Part shown: positions 8,329 to 16,865 of the stretch, piece by piece | Position numbering within the stretch: the first letter of the stretch is position 1 | Layout: every line of letters starts with the position of its first letter | From: Vibrio sinaloensis DSM 21326 | GTDB taxonomy: Bacteria > Pseudomonadota > Gammaproteobacteria > Enterobacterales > Vibrionaceae | Assembly (NCBI RefSeq): GCF_000189275.1 | Contig: NZ_AEVT01000100.1 | Location: forward strand, 16,116-80,115 | Direction: 5' to 3' | DNA: 64,000 nucleotides | Notes under the pieces: model-generated | Told to the model about the DNA's origin: nothing | Databases searched by the model: none | What the model saw: the letters and a program-made list of their open reading frames with translations, nothing else | Translations under genes and position numbers: made by a program

Positions 8329-8957
8329 GTCAAGCAAAATTCATCGTAATCGAGGGTCTCGAAGGGGCCGGAAAAAGTACCGCAATCAAAGCCGTTCTCG
8401 ACACGCTAAATCTAGCGGGTGTGGAGAGCATTAAGAATACCCGTGAACCGGGTGGTACCGTATTAGCGGAAACGTTGCGAACTTTGGTTAAACAAGAGCA
8501 TGAAGGCGAAGTCTTACAAGACATGACCGAACTTCTGCTTATGTATGCCGCTCGAGTTCAGCTCGTGGAAAACGTAATTAAACCGGCGCTCGCCGATGGA
8601 CGCTGGGTTGTTGGAGACCGTCACGATATGTCGTCCCAAGCTTACCAAGGTGGTGGCCGACAAATTGCGAAAGAAACCATGAGTGCTCTAAAACAAACAA
8701 CGCTTGGCTCTTTTAAGCCAGATCTGACGTTGTATCTCGATATTGACCCACGAGTTGGACTAGAACGAGCCCGTGGACGAGGTGAGCTTGATCGCATCGA
8801 GAAAATGGACATGAGTTTTTTCGACCGTACTCGAGAGCGTTATTTAGAGCTGGCCAACGGGGATGATAGTGTCTTGATCATCAACGCTGAACAGCCGATT
8901 GAGAAAGTCGCGGCAGATATTAAAACGACGCTGACTCATTGGTTGGAAAAACAATAA
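8325..8957 (+). CDS. tmk: Thymidylate kinase
   Basis: A 210-residue dTMP kinase, which makes dTDP for DNA synthesis. The P-loop GLEGAGKS is at residues 11-18, the TREPGGT motif at about 40-46 contacts the substrate, and GDRHDMSSQAYQGGGR and a lid with RARGRGELDR follow. The ATG overlaps the mltG stop (ATGA), and the stop overlaps the holB ATG by one base (TAATG). Confidence 0.97.
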   Translation: MSQAKFIVIEGLEGAGKSTAIKAVLDTLNLAGVESIKNTREPGGTVLAETLRTLVKQEHEGEVLQDMTELLLMYAARVQLVENVIKPALADGRWVVGDRHDMSSQAYQGGGRQIAKETMSALKQTTLGSFKPDLTLYLDIDPRVGLERARGRGELDRIEKMDMSFFDRTRERYLELANGDDSVLIINAEQPIEKVAADIKTTLTHWLEKQ

Positions 8958-9919
8958 TGTCACGTTTGTATCCTTGGTTAGAGTCAGTTTGGCATGAATG
9001 GCAAGCCAGTTTGCAATCTGGCCGCTTCTCAAATGCTGCGATGCTTGTTGCTGAGCCTGGCTTAGGTGGAGAACAGCTCATTGATGTATTCAGTCGCGCT
9101 GTTATGTGCAGTAATTATGAGCATGAAGCTTGTGGTTTCTGCCATAGCTGTCAACTGATGCAGTCTGGCAACCACCCAGACTTTCACTTGGTCAAACCTG
9201 AGAAAGAAGGCAAGGCCATATCGGTAGAGCAAATACGCCATTGTAATCGCCAAGCACAAGAGTCTTCTCAGCTAGGTGGATTGCGGTTGTTTATCATTGA
9301 ACCGGCTGAGTCGATGAATGAATCTGCGGCAAATGCTTTGCTGAAAACCCTCGAGGAGCCATCCAGCCATTGTCTGTTCTTGTTGGTTACGCACCGTGCC
9401 AATAGCTTATTACCAACCATTACTAGCCGTTGTCAGCAATGGCATTTGATTCCACCAAGCTCTGAATCAGTGGCCTGTTGGTTAAGCGAACAAACGAAAA
9501 AATCGGTACCAGCATTCGCGGCGCATATCAATAATAACGCACCGCTGACAACGTTAGCTTTTGTTGATGAGGGTAAAGATAAGCAGTATTCGAAGCTTGA
9601 GCAGGCACTGCTTGACGTTGTGCAAGGCAAAGGCGATGCGCTTAAACTCGCTAAGGAACTGTCGACAGATACAGCCGATAAGCTGACTTGGTTATGGTTC
9701 TTACTCACGGATGCACAAAAAGTCCATTTCGGCGTTCAGCTTCCTCAGTTTACACCGGGAGCTGCCAGCATCGCAGCAAGTAGCGACTATGCTTTACTTT
9801 ACAGTCAGGCTCAGGCGTTAAGCCAACTTATTGAACAGTTGCGCGAGCATACTGGTCTCAATAGTGAATTACTTATTTTAGATTGGTTGTTTAAATTTAA
9901 CGGGGAAACATGTTTGTAG
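8957..9919 (+). CDS. holB: DNA polymerase III subunit delta'
   Basis: A 320-residue clamp-loader subunit. It shows a degenerate nucleotide-binding region, a zinc-binding cluster (Cys residues in ACGFCHSCQ plus an upstream Cys), the segment IIEPAESMNESAANALLKTLEEP, and a sensor TSRCQ motif. The ATG at 8957 overlaps the tmk stop; the N-terminus MSRLYPWL fits delta' proteins. Its 3' end overlaps tatD by ten bases. Confidence 0.95.
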   Translation: MSRLYPWLESVWHEWQASLQSGRFSNAAMLVAEPGLGGEQLIDVFSRAVMCSNYEHEACGFCHSCQLMQSGNHPDFHLVKPEKEGKAISVEQIRHCNRQAQESSQLGGLRLFIIEPAESMNESAANALLKTLEEPSSHCLFLLVTHRANSLLPTITSRCQQWHLIPPSSESVACWLSEQTKKSVPAFAAHINNNAPLTTLAFVDEGKDKQYSKLEQALLDVVQGKGDALKLAKELSTDTADKLTWLWFLLTDAQKVHFGVQLPQFTPGAASIAASSDYALLYSQAQALSQLIEQLREHTGLNSELLILDWLFKFNGETCL

Positions 9920-10677
9920 ATTCGCATTGTCATCTAGACAAACTTGATTATCAGGAGCTGCACAACGGAATTGAAGATGTCGTTGCAAAAGCGAAAGCCG
10001 CTAACGTAACCGAATTACTTTCTGTTGGTGTTACTCTCGATTCTTTTCCAAACATGCTTGAGATGATAGAGCCGTTTGACAATATCTATGCGTCATGCGG
10101 TGTTCATCCTCTAGATGTTGAGAGCGATTTTGCGCTTGATCGCCTTCATGAATACGCTTCGCATCCGCGCGTAGTGGCCATTGGTGAAACGGGATTAGAT
10201 TATCATTATCAACCTGAAACCGCGGATTTACAGAAACTTCGTTTTGAACAGCATGTTGAATTGGCGGTAAATCTGAATAAACCTTTGATCATTCATACCC
10301 GTAATGCGCGTCAGGATACCTTAGATATCCTGCGCAACGGAGGGGCGGATAAATGCGGTGGGGTCATTCACTGCTTCACTGAAGATCTCGCCTTTGCTCA
10401 AGCGGCAATGGAGTTAGGGTTCTATATCTCTATTTCAGGAATCGTCACTTTCCGTCAAGCGACGGAGTTGAAGGACGTGGTCAAAGCGTTACCTATCGAT
10501 AGGTTATTAATTGAGACGGATTCTCCTTACCTTGCTCCTGTCCCTCATAGAGGCAAACAGAATCAACCGGCGTACGTTGTTGAAGTCGCTGCTTACATAG
10601 CTCAGCTGAAAGAGATTGCTTTGGGAGAATTGGCTGAAAAAACTACCAGAAATTTCAGAGAACTTTTTTTGAGATAG
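9910..10677 (+). CDS. ycfH: TatD-family metal-dependent hydrolase (YcfH)
   Basis: A 255-residue TIM-barrel metallohydrolase. The N-terminal DSHCHLD motif, the GETGLDYH motif with its metal-ligand Glu, IIHTRNA, VIHCFTE and the ETDSPYLAP motif are all present. E. coli relatives are metal-dependent 3'-exonucleases or D-aminoacyl-tRNA deacylase-like enzymes; the exact substrate of YcfH is not certain. It overlaps holB by ten bases and is followed by a terminator, so it closes the pabC-mltG-tmk-holB-ycfH run. Confidence 0.92.
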   Translation: MFVDSHCHLDKLDYQELHNGIEDVVAKAKAANVTELLSVGVTLDSFPNMLEMIEPFDNIYASCGVHPLDVESDFALDRLHEYASHPRVVAIGETGLDYHYQPETADLQKLRFEQHVELAVNLNKPLIIHTRNARQDTLDILRNGGADKCGGVIHCFTEDLAFAQAAMELGFYISISGIVTFRQATELKDVVKALPIDRLLIETDSPYLAPVPHRGKQNQPAYVVEVAAYIAQLKEIALGELAEKTTRNFRELFLR

Positions 10678-10693
10678 AAAATGAGTAATGGTT

Positions 10694-10721
10694 AAAAAAG
10701 GAGCGAAAGCTCCTTTTTTTT
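10694..10721 (+). terminator. Terminator after ycfH
   Basis: AAAAAAGGAGC and GCTCCTTTTTT pair around the loop GAAA, and the 3' arm runs into a T tract. This ends the cluster before the ptsG regulatory region. Confidence 0.88.
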
Positions 10722-10928
10722 GTGACTTAAAACGCATGTAATCGTTTGTCTACCCTTGTTTACTAATTTTGTTGAAGGTGAGAGCTGAAAATATCAGTTT
10801 TGTAAATTTGTTACATAAAATAACAATGATATCTATTTTATTTACTCACTAAAATTAATTGCATTTATAAAAATGTCATTAAAATACAAAAGGTTAGTGT
10901 TGTTATGGGGTGGTTGGGTAGGTGGTTT

Positions 10929-10949
10929 TTATTGTGATCTATCTAATAA
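10929..10949 (+). promoter_or_regulatory. Mlc/NagC-type operator candidate upstream of ptsG
   Basis: TTATT (10929-10933) and AATAA (10945-10949) are separated by 11 bases, the same arrangement of conserved half-sites as in known E. coli Mlc operators. Mlc, the glucose-PTS repressor, is encoded at 16866-18083 in this window. Regulation is inferred from site shape and family knowledge. Confidence 0.5.
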
Positions 10950-10950
10950 T

Positions 10951-10980
10951 TTGAAACTTAATTTCGTAACTCGCTAGTAA
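10951..10980 (+). promoter_or_regulatory. Possible ptsG promoter
   Basis: TTGAAA (10951-10956) and TAGTAA (10975-10980) are 18 bases apart. The pair sits immediately after the Mlc-type operator candidate. The -10 match is only moderate. Confidence 0.35.
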
Positions 10981-11123
10981 GAACCGTAACCAGCAATATA
11001 TATTTAGAGGCAGAAAATATAGTGACATAAGTGGTTACATTTTTTCTGGGTGCTAACATTTAAGGCTACGGGGGTGTGCCGTTAGAGCCCAATAAATCTT
11101 ATAAACTTTTCAGGAGCATAAAC

Positions 11124-12554
11124 ATGTTTAAGAACCTTTTTGCTAACCTGCAAAAAGTTGGTAAAGCTCTGATGCTACCAGTATCAGTATTACCAGTTGC
11201 AGGTATTCTATTAGGTGTGGGTGCTGCCCACCTAAGCTTTATTCCAGATATCGTATCGAACTTGATGGAACAAGCGGGTGGCTCTGTATTTGGCCAGATG
11301 GCTCTTCTATTTGCTGTTGGTGTTGCGTTAGGCTTCACTAACAACGACGGTGTTGCAGGTCTAGCTGCTATCGTTGGTTACGGCATCATGACAGCAACAC
11401 TTGGTGTTATGGCTGGCGTGATGGGCGTTGAAAAAATCGATACAGGTGTACTAGGTGGTATCCTTGTCGGTGGTGTGGCTGCTTGGGCATTCAACCGTTT
11501 CTTCAAGATTCAACTTCCAGAATACCTTGGCTTCTTTGCTGGTAAGCGTGCAGTGCCAATTATCACTGGTTTCACTGCAATCGGTCTGGGTGTTGTACTT
11601 TCTATCGTATGGCCACCAATCGGCGGTGCTATCTCTGCATTCTCTGACTGGGCTGCGCACCAAAACCCACAACTAGCATTCGGTATCTACGGTGTTGTTG
11701 AGCGTTCTCTAATCCCATTCGGTCTACACCACGTATGGAACGTACCATTCTTCTTCGAAGCGGGTACTTGTGTTAACGCTGCTGGCGAAACTCAAAACGG
11801 CGTTCTAACTTGTTACCTAGTTGCTGATGAAGCATCTCGTGCTGCAGGTAATGGCTTCGGTCAGCTAGCAGGCGGCTACATGTTCAAGATGTTCGGTCTA
11901 CCAGCTGCTGCTATCGCTATCGCTCACTCTGCTAAGCCAGAAAACCGTGCGAAAGTAATGGGTATCATGGCGTCTGCTGCTCTGACATCATTCCTAACAG
12001 GTATCACAGAGCCAATCGAGTTCTCATTCCTATTCGTTGCTCCGGTACTATACGGTATCCACGCTCTACTAGCAGGTTCTGCATACGTTGTAGCTAACAC
12101 TCTAGGTTTTGTACACGGTACTTCATTCTCACACGGTCTAATTGACTTCCTAGTTCTATCTGGCAACGCTCAGAAGATGGGCCTAATGGTTGCTGTTGGT
12201 CTAGTTTACGCTGCAATCTACTACGTAGTATTCCGCGCTGTAATCAAAGCGATGGACCTTAAGACTCCAGGTCGCGAAGACGAGTCAGAAGAAGCGTCTA
12301 CAGCGACAGGTTCTGACCTAGCTGGTGAACTTGTTGCAGCATTCGGTGGTAAAGCAAACATCACTGGTCTAGACGCATGTATCACACGTCTACGTGTAGC
12401 GGTTGCAGATACAGCTGAAGTTGACCAAGACAAACTTAAACAACTAGGCGCAGCTGGCGTAGTGGTTGTAGCAGGTGGTGTTCAGGCTATCTTCGGTACT
12501 AAGTCTGACAACCTGAAAACAGAAATGGATGAGTGGATCCGTAACCACGGTTAA
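11124..12554 (+). CDS. ptsG: PTS glucose transporter subunit IIBC
   Basis: A 476-residue glucose permease that imports and phosphorylates glucose. The N-terminal two thirds is the multi-spanning EIIC domain (including the ITEPIEFSFLFVAP motif); an acidic linker near residue 385 leads to the EIIB domain with the phosphorylated Cys in GLDACITRLRV. The ATG at 11124 follows CAGGAG and gives MFKNLFANLQKVGKALMLPV, as in E. coli PtsG; an upstream in-frame GTG at 11076 adds 16 unconserved residues. Codon use is strongly biased, as expected for a highly expressed gene. Control by Mlc is likely. Confidence 0.96.
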   Translation: MFKNLFANLQKVGKALMLPVSVLPVAGILLGVGAAHLSFIPDIVSNLMEQAGGSVFGQMALLFAVGVALGFTNNDGVAGLAAIVGYGIMTATLGVMAGVMGVEKIDTGVLGGILVGGVAAWAFNRFFKIQLPEYLGFFAGKRAVPIITGFTAIGLGVVLSIVWPPIGGAISAFSDWAAHQNPQLAFGIYGVVERSLIPFGLHHVWNVPFFFEAGTCVNAAGETQNGVLTCYLVADEASRAAGNGFGQLAGGYMFKMFGLPAAAIAIAHSAKPENRAKVMGIMASAALTSFLTGITEPIEFSFLFVAPVLYGIHALLAGSAYVVANTLGFVHGTSFSHGLIDFLVLSGNAQKMGLMVAVGLVYAAIYYVVFRAVIKAMDLKTPGREDESEEASTATGSDLAGELVAAFGGKANITGLDACITRLRVAVADTAEVDQDKLKQLGAAGVVVVAGGVQAIFGTKSDNLKTEMDEWIRNHG

Positions 12555-12579
12555 TTCCCACCCAATCATCTAATCGACT

Positions 12580-12606
12580 AAAGGAGGCTTCGGCCTCCTT
12601 TTTGTT
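12580..12606 (+). terminator. Terminator after ptsG
   Basis: AAAGGAGGC and GCCTCCTTTTT pair around TTCG, with a T-rich end. It starts about 25 bases after the ptsG stop. Confidence 0.88.
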
Positions 12607-12664
12607 TTTATGTACCTGAAGGTTTCGAATCCCTTACCCTTTCCTGACATCCTTTTCTGACATG

Positions 12665-12692
12665 TTGCGATAATTGTACGCTGTTTTATATT
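12665..12692 (+). promoter_or_regulatory. Possible promoter of the 12711 gene
   Basis: TTGCGA (12665-12670) and TATATT (12687-12692) with a 16-base spacer lie just upstream of the small outer-membrane-type gene. Confidence 0.35.
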
Positions 12693-12710
12693 CGTTACAG
12701 AGAGATTTCA

Positions 12711-13133
12711 ATGAGAAATACTGGTATAGCGGTGTCGCTGGGGCTCGCACTTTTCGTCACTCAATTTGCCCATGCTAATGAAGAGTCTGGTGCTAAAGAT
12801 TTATCGGTGGGGATGGCATTGGATCAAGACTTGAGCGTTGTCGTTGAGCTTGATAATCAGTACCGTTTTACCCTTGGCAATGATGGTGCAGCTTTCGACT
12901 ACATTCTTAAATCCGGACAGTTCGATGACAGCATGCCTGTTTCTTGGTACGTCGGTGTCGGCGCTTGGAGCGAGTGGGAGGCAACAGAGTTTGGCGCTCG
13001 TTTGCCATTAGGTCTTAAGTGGGATCTAAGTCAAGGCTGGAATATGTATGGACAAATTCAGCCCGAGTTAGATTTGTATTCAGGCGCGGAACTACAAATA
13101 GGCGGAGCCGTGGGTATCCGCTATGCATTCTAA
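12711..13133 (+). CDS. Small outer-membrane beta-barrel-type protein, function unknown
   Basis: A 140-residue protein with a clear signal peptide (cleavage probably after AHA near residue 22). The mature part consists of alternating short strands rich in aromatic and small residues, and ends in Gly-Ile-Arg-Tyr-Ala-Phe; a terminal Phe is a typical outer-membrane barrel assembly signal. At about 118 mature residues it would make a small barrel. It is not assigned to a named family here. It converges on the minus-strand barrel gene at 13173-13766, which is also of outer-membrane type but not clearly a paralogue. Confidence 0.7.
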   Translation: MRNTGIAVSLGLALFVTQFAHANEESGAKDLSVGMALDQDLSVVVELDNQYRFTLGNDGAAFDYILKSGQFDDSMPVSWYVGVGAWSEWEATEFGARLPLGLKWDLSQGWNMYGQIQPELDLYSGAELQIGGAVGIRYAF

Positions 13134-13172
13134 CGAATTGAAGGGGCTGTGACTGATGCCCCTTTCTTCCAA

Positions 13173-13766
13173 TCAGAAACGCCAAGTAATACCAACATTG
13201 GTCGAAAACTGATTCATCCAAGATGTCTTAAACTGAATGACGCAGGAGTCGGATCCGCTGGAGGGCAAATTACATACGCCGGTTGTGTCGTTATCGACCA
13301 CAGTACCAAGCCAGCGAGCTTGACCATTCAATGCAAGAGAGTCAGATATCTTGTATTCGAAACCACCAAAAATGGAGGCGGAAAAGCCAAGTTTGTCATC
13401 GACCCAGTCAGCATCGACGTAAGAGCCACCAAGCCCTAATCCAAGGTAGGAAGAAAACTGATTATTTAGGGGATAGTAGATGCTGCTTTGAAAGTGCAGG
13501 TAATGCATTTCTGAGTCTAAATTCGCTTCGTCAACTTGGGTTGCCTGTCGTGTATAAAACATGCCTATTCGACCTTTTTCTAGGTCTGTTTCCACGCTTA
13601 CCCCTAAATTGCTCGACCCTTCTAGGTCAAAGTCGTCACCATCTTGATTTTCAACACTTCCCCCTAGCGTGTAACCAACCCATGGAGTGACATGGATTTC
13701 GGCAGCAGCACTACTACCGGCAACTAACAAGAGCAGGGTGGCTCCCGTACGGATAACAAAACTCAT
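13173..13766 (-). CDS. Outer-membrane beta-barrel protein (OmpW/porin-like small barrel)
   Basis: A 197-residue protein with a signal peptide ending near SSAAA (residue 22). The mature chain has repeated alternating strands such as IHVTPWVGYTLGG and FSSYLGLGLGGSYVDADW, and ends in Ile-Thr-Trp-Arg-Phe, the C-terminal aromatic signal recognised by the Bam complex. Two Cys residues near 167 and 176 could form a loop disulphide. Length suits an eight-stranded barrel. The substrate or role is unknown. It is transcribed away from the ynhF-patatin pair and converges on the 12711 gene. Confidence 0.72.
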   Translation of the reverse strand: MSFVIRTGATLLLLVAGSSAAAEIHVTPWVGYTLGGSVENQDGDDFDLEGSSNLGVSVETDLEKGRIGMFYTRQATQVDEANLDSEMHYLHFQSSIYYPLNNQFSSYLGLGLGGSYVDADWVDDKLGFSASIFGGFEYKISDSLALNGQARWLGTVVDNDTTGVCNLPSSGSDSCVIQFKTSWMNQFSTNVGITWRF

Positions 13767-13895
13767 ATCGGCTTCCCAGTTCTAATAGACCTACTAATTG
13801 TGATGCTAACGTCATAATTACGCACAAAAAAAACGCAAATATTGAAGATAATTCACAGTGATGTTATTACTTTGTTACACAATAAGGAGGTGTCT

Positions 13896-13988
13896 ATGGA
13901 ACACGATCTCAAATTTGCCCTACTCGTTACCGTTTCAGTTTTCACTGTATTGCTTGGTTTTGGCTTAGTTGCCATTACGACTAGCTAA
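13896..13988 (+). CDS. ynhF: YnhF-family membrane microprotein
   Basis: A 30-residue protein, MEHDLKFALL followed by a single hydrophobic helix and ending in ITTS. It resembles E. coli YnhF (29 residues), sharing the DLKF N-terminus and the membrane segment. AAGGAGG at 13884-13890 is an excellent ribosome-binding site at proper spacing. The gene ends ten bases before the patatin-like gene, so the two are probably co-transcribed. The function of YnhF is not known beyond inner-membrane location. Confidence 0.82.
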   Translation: MEHDLKFALLVTVSVFTVLLGFGLVAITTS

Positions 13989-13998
13989 GGGATATTAA

Positions 13999-15147
13999 AT
14001 GCGCAATAGCGGTGTCGTTACTAACGCTGCTGTACATTTAGATATTCAGAACTTTAGAAAGTACACTGGCGGTAAAAATGCGTTGGTCGCTCAAGGTGGC
14101 GGGCAACGGGGCATTTTTACCTCTGGTGTTTTGGATGCCTTCCTACTCTCCAATTTTGACCCTTTTCACGCCTTCTATGGCACGTCTGCTGGTGCACTTA
14201 ATCTTTGTGCTTATCTATGTCGCCAACGTGGTATTGGTAAGTCGTTTATCTTAGATCTGACCACGGACCCACAATTCTTCCACTTATTCAGTTATATACG
14301 TCGTCGCCAGTATCTCGGTCTTGATTGGGCTCTGGATAAAATTTGTCAGTTTCCTTATCAGCTCGATATCGATATGGGGCGCCGCGTACTGGCTGGCCGG
14401 GAGGCGTTTGCGGCAGTGACAGATACCCATAGGTTGCTTGACCATTATTTACCAATGTTGAATGAGGACTGGCAAAAGGTGCTTATTGCCACTTGTGCTA
14501 TTCCTCGTTTGTACAACAAGCGCGTCGAGTTCGAGCACGGGATCTATGTCGATGGCGGTGTCTCTGCCTCAATTCCAGTTCAAGAAGCGTGGCGTAAAGA
14601 AGCCCGTTGTATTGTGGTGATACGCACTGAAGGGGAAGACTTGGTTACCGAAACGAGTGAGGTTGTTGAATCGGAGCCAGTTGAGTGGTTTCGGGATTCT
14701 TTCAACTCGATTCAAGGACATTGGCAAGATAAGTTGTCGCAGTGGAAAACCGATTGGAATGTCTTTCTCGCTGAGCAGGTGGCAAAAGCGCACAGTGAGA
14801 AATTGGAGCAGCGGCACCTCGAATCACTGAATGGGGGGCGCTGGCTGTTTGGTGCGGATGATATTTATCGATTAAGTCACCTCTTAGGCGATAAATTCGA
14901 TTCAGGCTTAGCTGATATGCTGATGGTGCATTACCAAACTTACTCTTTGACGCAGGACTTTCTCCATTCTCCCCCCGATGATTGCTTCATCGTGCAGATA
15001 AAACCAGATCAGCCGCTAAGATCGAGCTCATTGCTAAGTGAAAAGGAAGACTTGTTGCACGACTATCAAGTGGGCCTTGATGCTGGTTTCCAGTTTGTCG
15101 ACAGTTACTGCCAGCATGCAATTGGTGTTGCGGAGAGTATTAAATAG
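13999..15147 (+). CDS. Patatin-like phospholipase family protein (YjjU-like)
   Basis: A 382-residue protein with a patatin fold. The oxyanion motif GGGQRG (about residues 33-38) and the nucleophile elbow GTSAG (about 60-64) are present, and the catalytic Asp lies in the DGGVSASIP motif near residue 193. The DGG motif is intact, so the protein should be an active serine-aspartate acyl hydrolase, probably acting on membrane lipids. E. coli YjjU is a similar predicted protein. It follows ynhF by ten bases. There is no signal peptide. Confidence 0.88.
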   Translation: MRNSGVVTNAAVHLDIQNFRKYTGGKNALVAQGGGQRGIFTSGVLDAFLLSNFDPFHAFYGTSAGALNLCAYLCRQRGIGKSFILDLTTDPQFFHLFSYIRRRQYLGLDWALDKICQFPYQLDIDMGRRVLAGREAFAAVTDTHRLLDHYLPMLNEDWQKVLIATCAIPRLYNKRVEFEHGIYVDGGVSASIPVQEAWRKEARCIVVIRTEGEDLVTETSEVVESEPVEWFRDSFNSIQGHWQDKLSQWKTDWNVFLAEQVAKAHSEKLEQRHLESLNGGRWLFGADDIYRLSHLLGDKFDSGLADMLMVHYQTYSLTQDFLHSPPDDCFIVQIKPDQPLRSSSLLSEKEDLLHDYQVGLDAGFQFVDSYCQHAIGVAESIK

Positions 15148-15171
15148 GGAGCGATATCCGCTCCCTATTTG
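15143..15171. terminator. Bidirectional terminator between the patatin gene and pykA
   Basis: AAATAGGGAGC and GCTCCCTATTT pair across a short loop and serve two convergent genes. The left arm overlaps the patatin stop codon. Confidence 0.75.
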
Positions 15172-15184
15172 TAATGGCTAATCT

Positions 15185-16627
15185 CTATGCCGATAGGATA
15201 CGCATGCAGTTGGTCGAACCAACGACATCCATAACATCCCCTTGAGTAATGATCACTATGTCTCCGTCATCAAGTAGGCCACGCTTTTTCAACGTATCGA
15301 CGGCAGACTGGGCCGTTTCAAGTCCTGTGTCGCCTTTCGAGTCGAAATAGACAGGGAAAACCCCTCTATAGAGCGCTGTAAGGTTCAAAGTGGATTCATT
15401 ACGGGATAAGGCAAAGATGGGTAAGCCTGAGCTCAGCCTTGATGTCATAAGCGCTGTGCGGCCTGATTCGGTTAAGGTCACGATGCCTTTGATTCCTCGC
15501 ATATGGTTGGCTGCGAACATGGTTGACATCGAGATCGTCTCTTCGCTGCTTTCAAAGACTTCTTCCATGCGGTAGCTTGAGCGGTTTATGTCGGCCATTT
15601 TCTCCGCGCCTAAACATACTTCAGCCATAGATCGTACCGTCTCTAGAGGGTATTTACCTGCGGCTGTTTCTCCCGAAAGCATGACCGCGTCTGTACCATC
15701 GAGAACGGCGTTGGCAACGTCCATAACTTCAGCTCGAGTAGGCATTGGGTTTTCCATCATGGATTCCATCATCTGCGTTGCGGTGATGACGGTTCTATTC
15801 AAACTACGAGCTCGGCGAATGAGTTGCTTTTGGACACCGACCAATTCCGGGTCGCCAATTTCTACCCCGAGATCACCACGAGCGACCATTACCGCATCTG
15901 ACGCTCGAATAATATCATCGATGTTTTCTTCGCACTCTACGGTTTCTGCTCGCTCTACTTTCGCCACCAAACGTGCTTGAAGACCGGCATCTCGCGCAAG
16001 GCGACGTGCGTATTTCATGTCTTCGCCATTACGAGGGAATGACACGGCCAAGAAGTCGACTTTGATCTCCGCGGCTAATTTGATGTCGTTTTTGTCTTTT
16101 TCGGTCAGAGCGTCTGCCGAGAGGCCACCGCCTTTTTTGTTAATACCTTTGTTGTTGGAGAGTGTGCCCCCGATCACCACTTTGGTTCTCACTTGCGTTT
16201 CGGTCACGCCCATGACTTTTAGCTGCACTCGACCATCATCGAGCAACAAAATATCTCCTGTAGAGACGTCTTGTGGTAGGGCTTTGTAATCGAGGCCAAC
16301 AGAATCTTGGTTGCCTTCACCGGGTTTCAGTTCGCTGTCTAGAGTAAAGTTGTCACCGACGTTCAGCTGTATTTTCCCTTCAGCAAAAGTAGACACTCGA
16401 ATTTTCGGCCCTTGTAGGTCGCCTAAAATCGCCACATGAGTGCCGAGCTTGGCGGCAATGTTTCGGACTCGTGTCGCCCGTTGACGGTGATCATCGGCAC
16501 TGCCGTGAGAGAAGTTCATCCGAACAACATTAACACCAGCTTCCAAGATGGCTTCCAGCATGCCCGGTTTGTCGGTAGAAGGCCCGAGAGTAGAGACGAT
16601 TTTTGTTCTTCTTTGGGGTGAGGTCAT
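15185..16627 (-). CDS. pykA: Pyruvate kinase II (PykA type)
   Basis: A 480-residue pyruvate kinase, converting phosphoenolpyruvate and ADP into pyruvate and ATP. Similarity to E. coli PykA is visible along the whole chain: RRTKIV at the start, VVRMNFSHGS, LGDLQGPKIRVSTF, the KVERAE lysine region, MVARGDLGVEIGDPELVG and ITATQMMESM. The start ATG has AAGGAG at good spacing. It diverges from mlc, and the shared 238-base region contains a perfect 16-base palindrome at 16775-16790. Confidence 0.96.
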   Translation of the reverse strand: MTSPQRRTKIVSTLGPSTDKPGMLEAILEAGVNVVRMNFSHGSADDHRQRATRVRNIAAKLGTHVAILGDLQGPKIRVSTFAEGKIQLNVGDNFTLDSELKPGEGNQDSVGLDYKALPQDVSTGDILLLDDGRVQLKVMGVTETQVRTKVVIGGTLSNNKGINKKGGGLSADALTEKDKNDIKLAAEIKVDFLAVSFPRNGEDMKYARRLARDAGLQARLVAKVERAETVECEENIDDIIRASDAVMVARGDLGVEIGDPELVGVQKQLIRRARSLNRTVITATQMMESMMENPMPTRAEVMDVANAVLDGTDAVMLSGETAAGKYPLETVRSMAEVCLGAEKMADINRSSYRMEEVFESSEETISMSTMFAANHMRGIKGIVTLTESGRTALMTSRLSSGLPIFALSRNESTLNLTALYRGVFPVYFDSKGDTGLETAQSAVDTLKKRGLLDDGDIVIITQGDVMDVVGSTNCMRILSA

Positions 16628-16774
16628 TGATGATCTCCTTGATCTGACTCTGCGTGATTACTAAACAGTTTAGACGGGTAGAAAAAATACATAATTATTT
16701 ATGCAAAAAAATAGCGAATGAAATGTGATTAAAGCGTTGCTATTTGATTAGGTACACAAAGAATTATGTTTATA

Positions 16775-16790
16775 CGTGACACTTGTCACG
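16775..16790. promoter_or_regulatory. Perfect palindrome between pykA and mlc
   Basis: CGTGACA (16775-16781) and TGTCACG (16784-16790) are exact inverse complements around CT. It lies in a divergent intergenic region, the usual place for an operator. It does not match the LexA, Mlc or CRP patterns, and the binding protein is not identified. Confidence 0.4.
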
Positions 16791-16865
16791 GCGATCCACC
16801 AAACCTCTTCACAATTACTTCGCAAAGTAAAAAAATTAGCGTGTTGTTGATATTCGGAGCACTCT

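Larger units (their letters stand above)
10738..11123 (+). other. ptsG upstream regulatory region
   Basis: These 386 bases contain no credible gene. They are AT-rich and include a TTATT-N11-AATAA sequence at 10929-10949, a TGTGA half-site like that of CRP inside it at 10933-10937, and a possible promoter at 10951-10980. The long leader (about 140 bases from that promoter to the ATG) could also carry post-transcriptional control, but no structure is asserted. Confidence 0.5.

Noticed and set aside
13149..13690. Plus-strand frames over the minus-strand barrel gene
   Set aside because: They lack ribosome-binding sites and signal peptides and are antisense shadows; the minus-strand frame has a signal peptide and a proper barrel ending.
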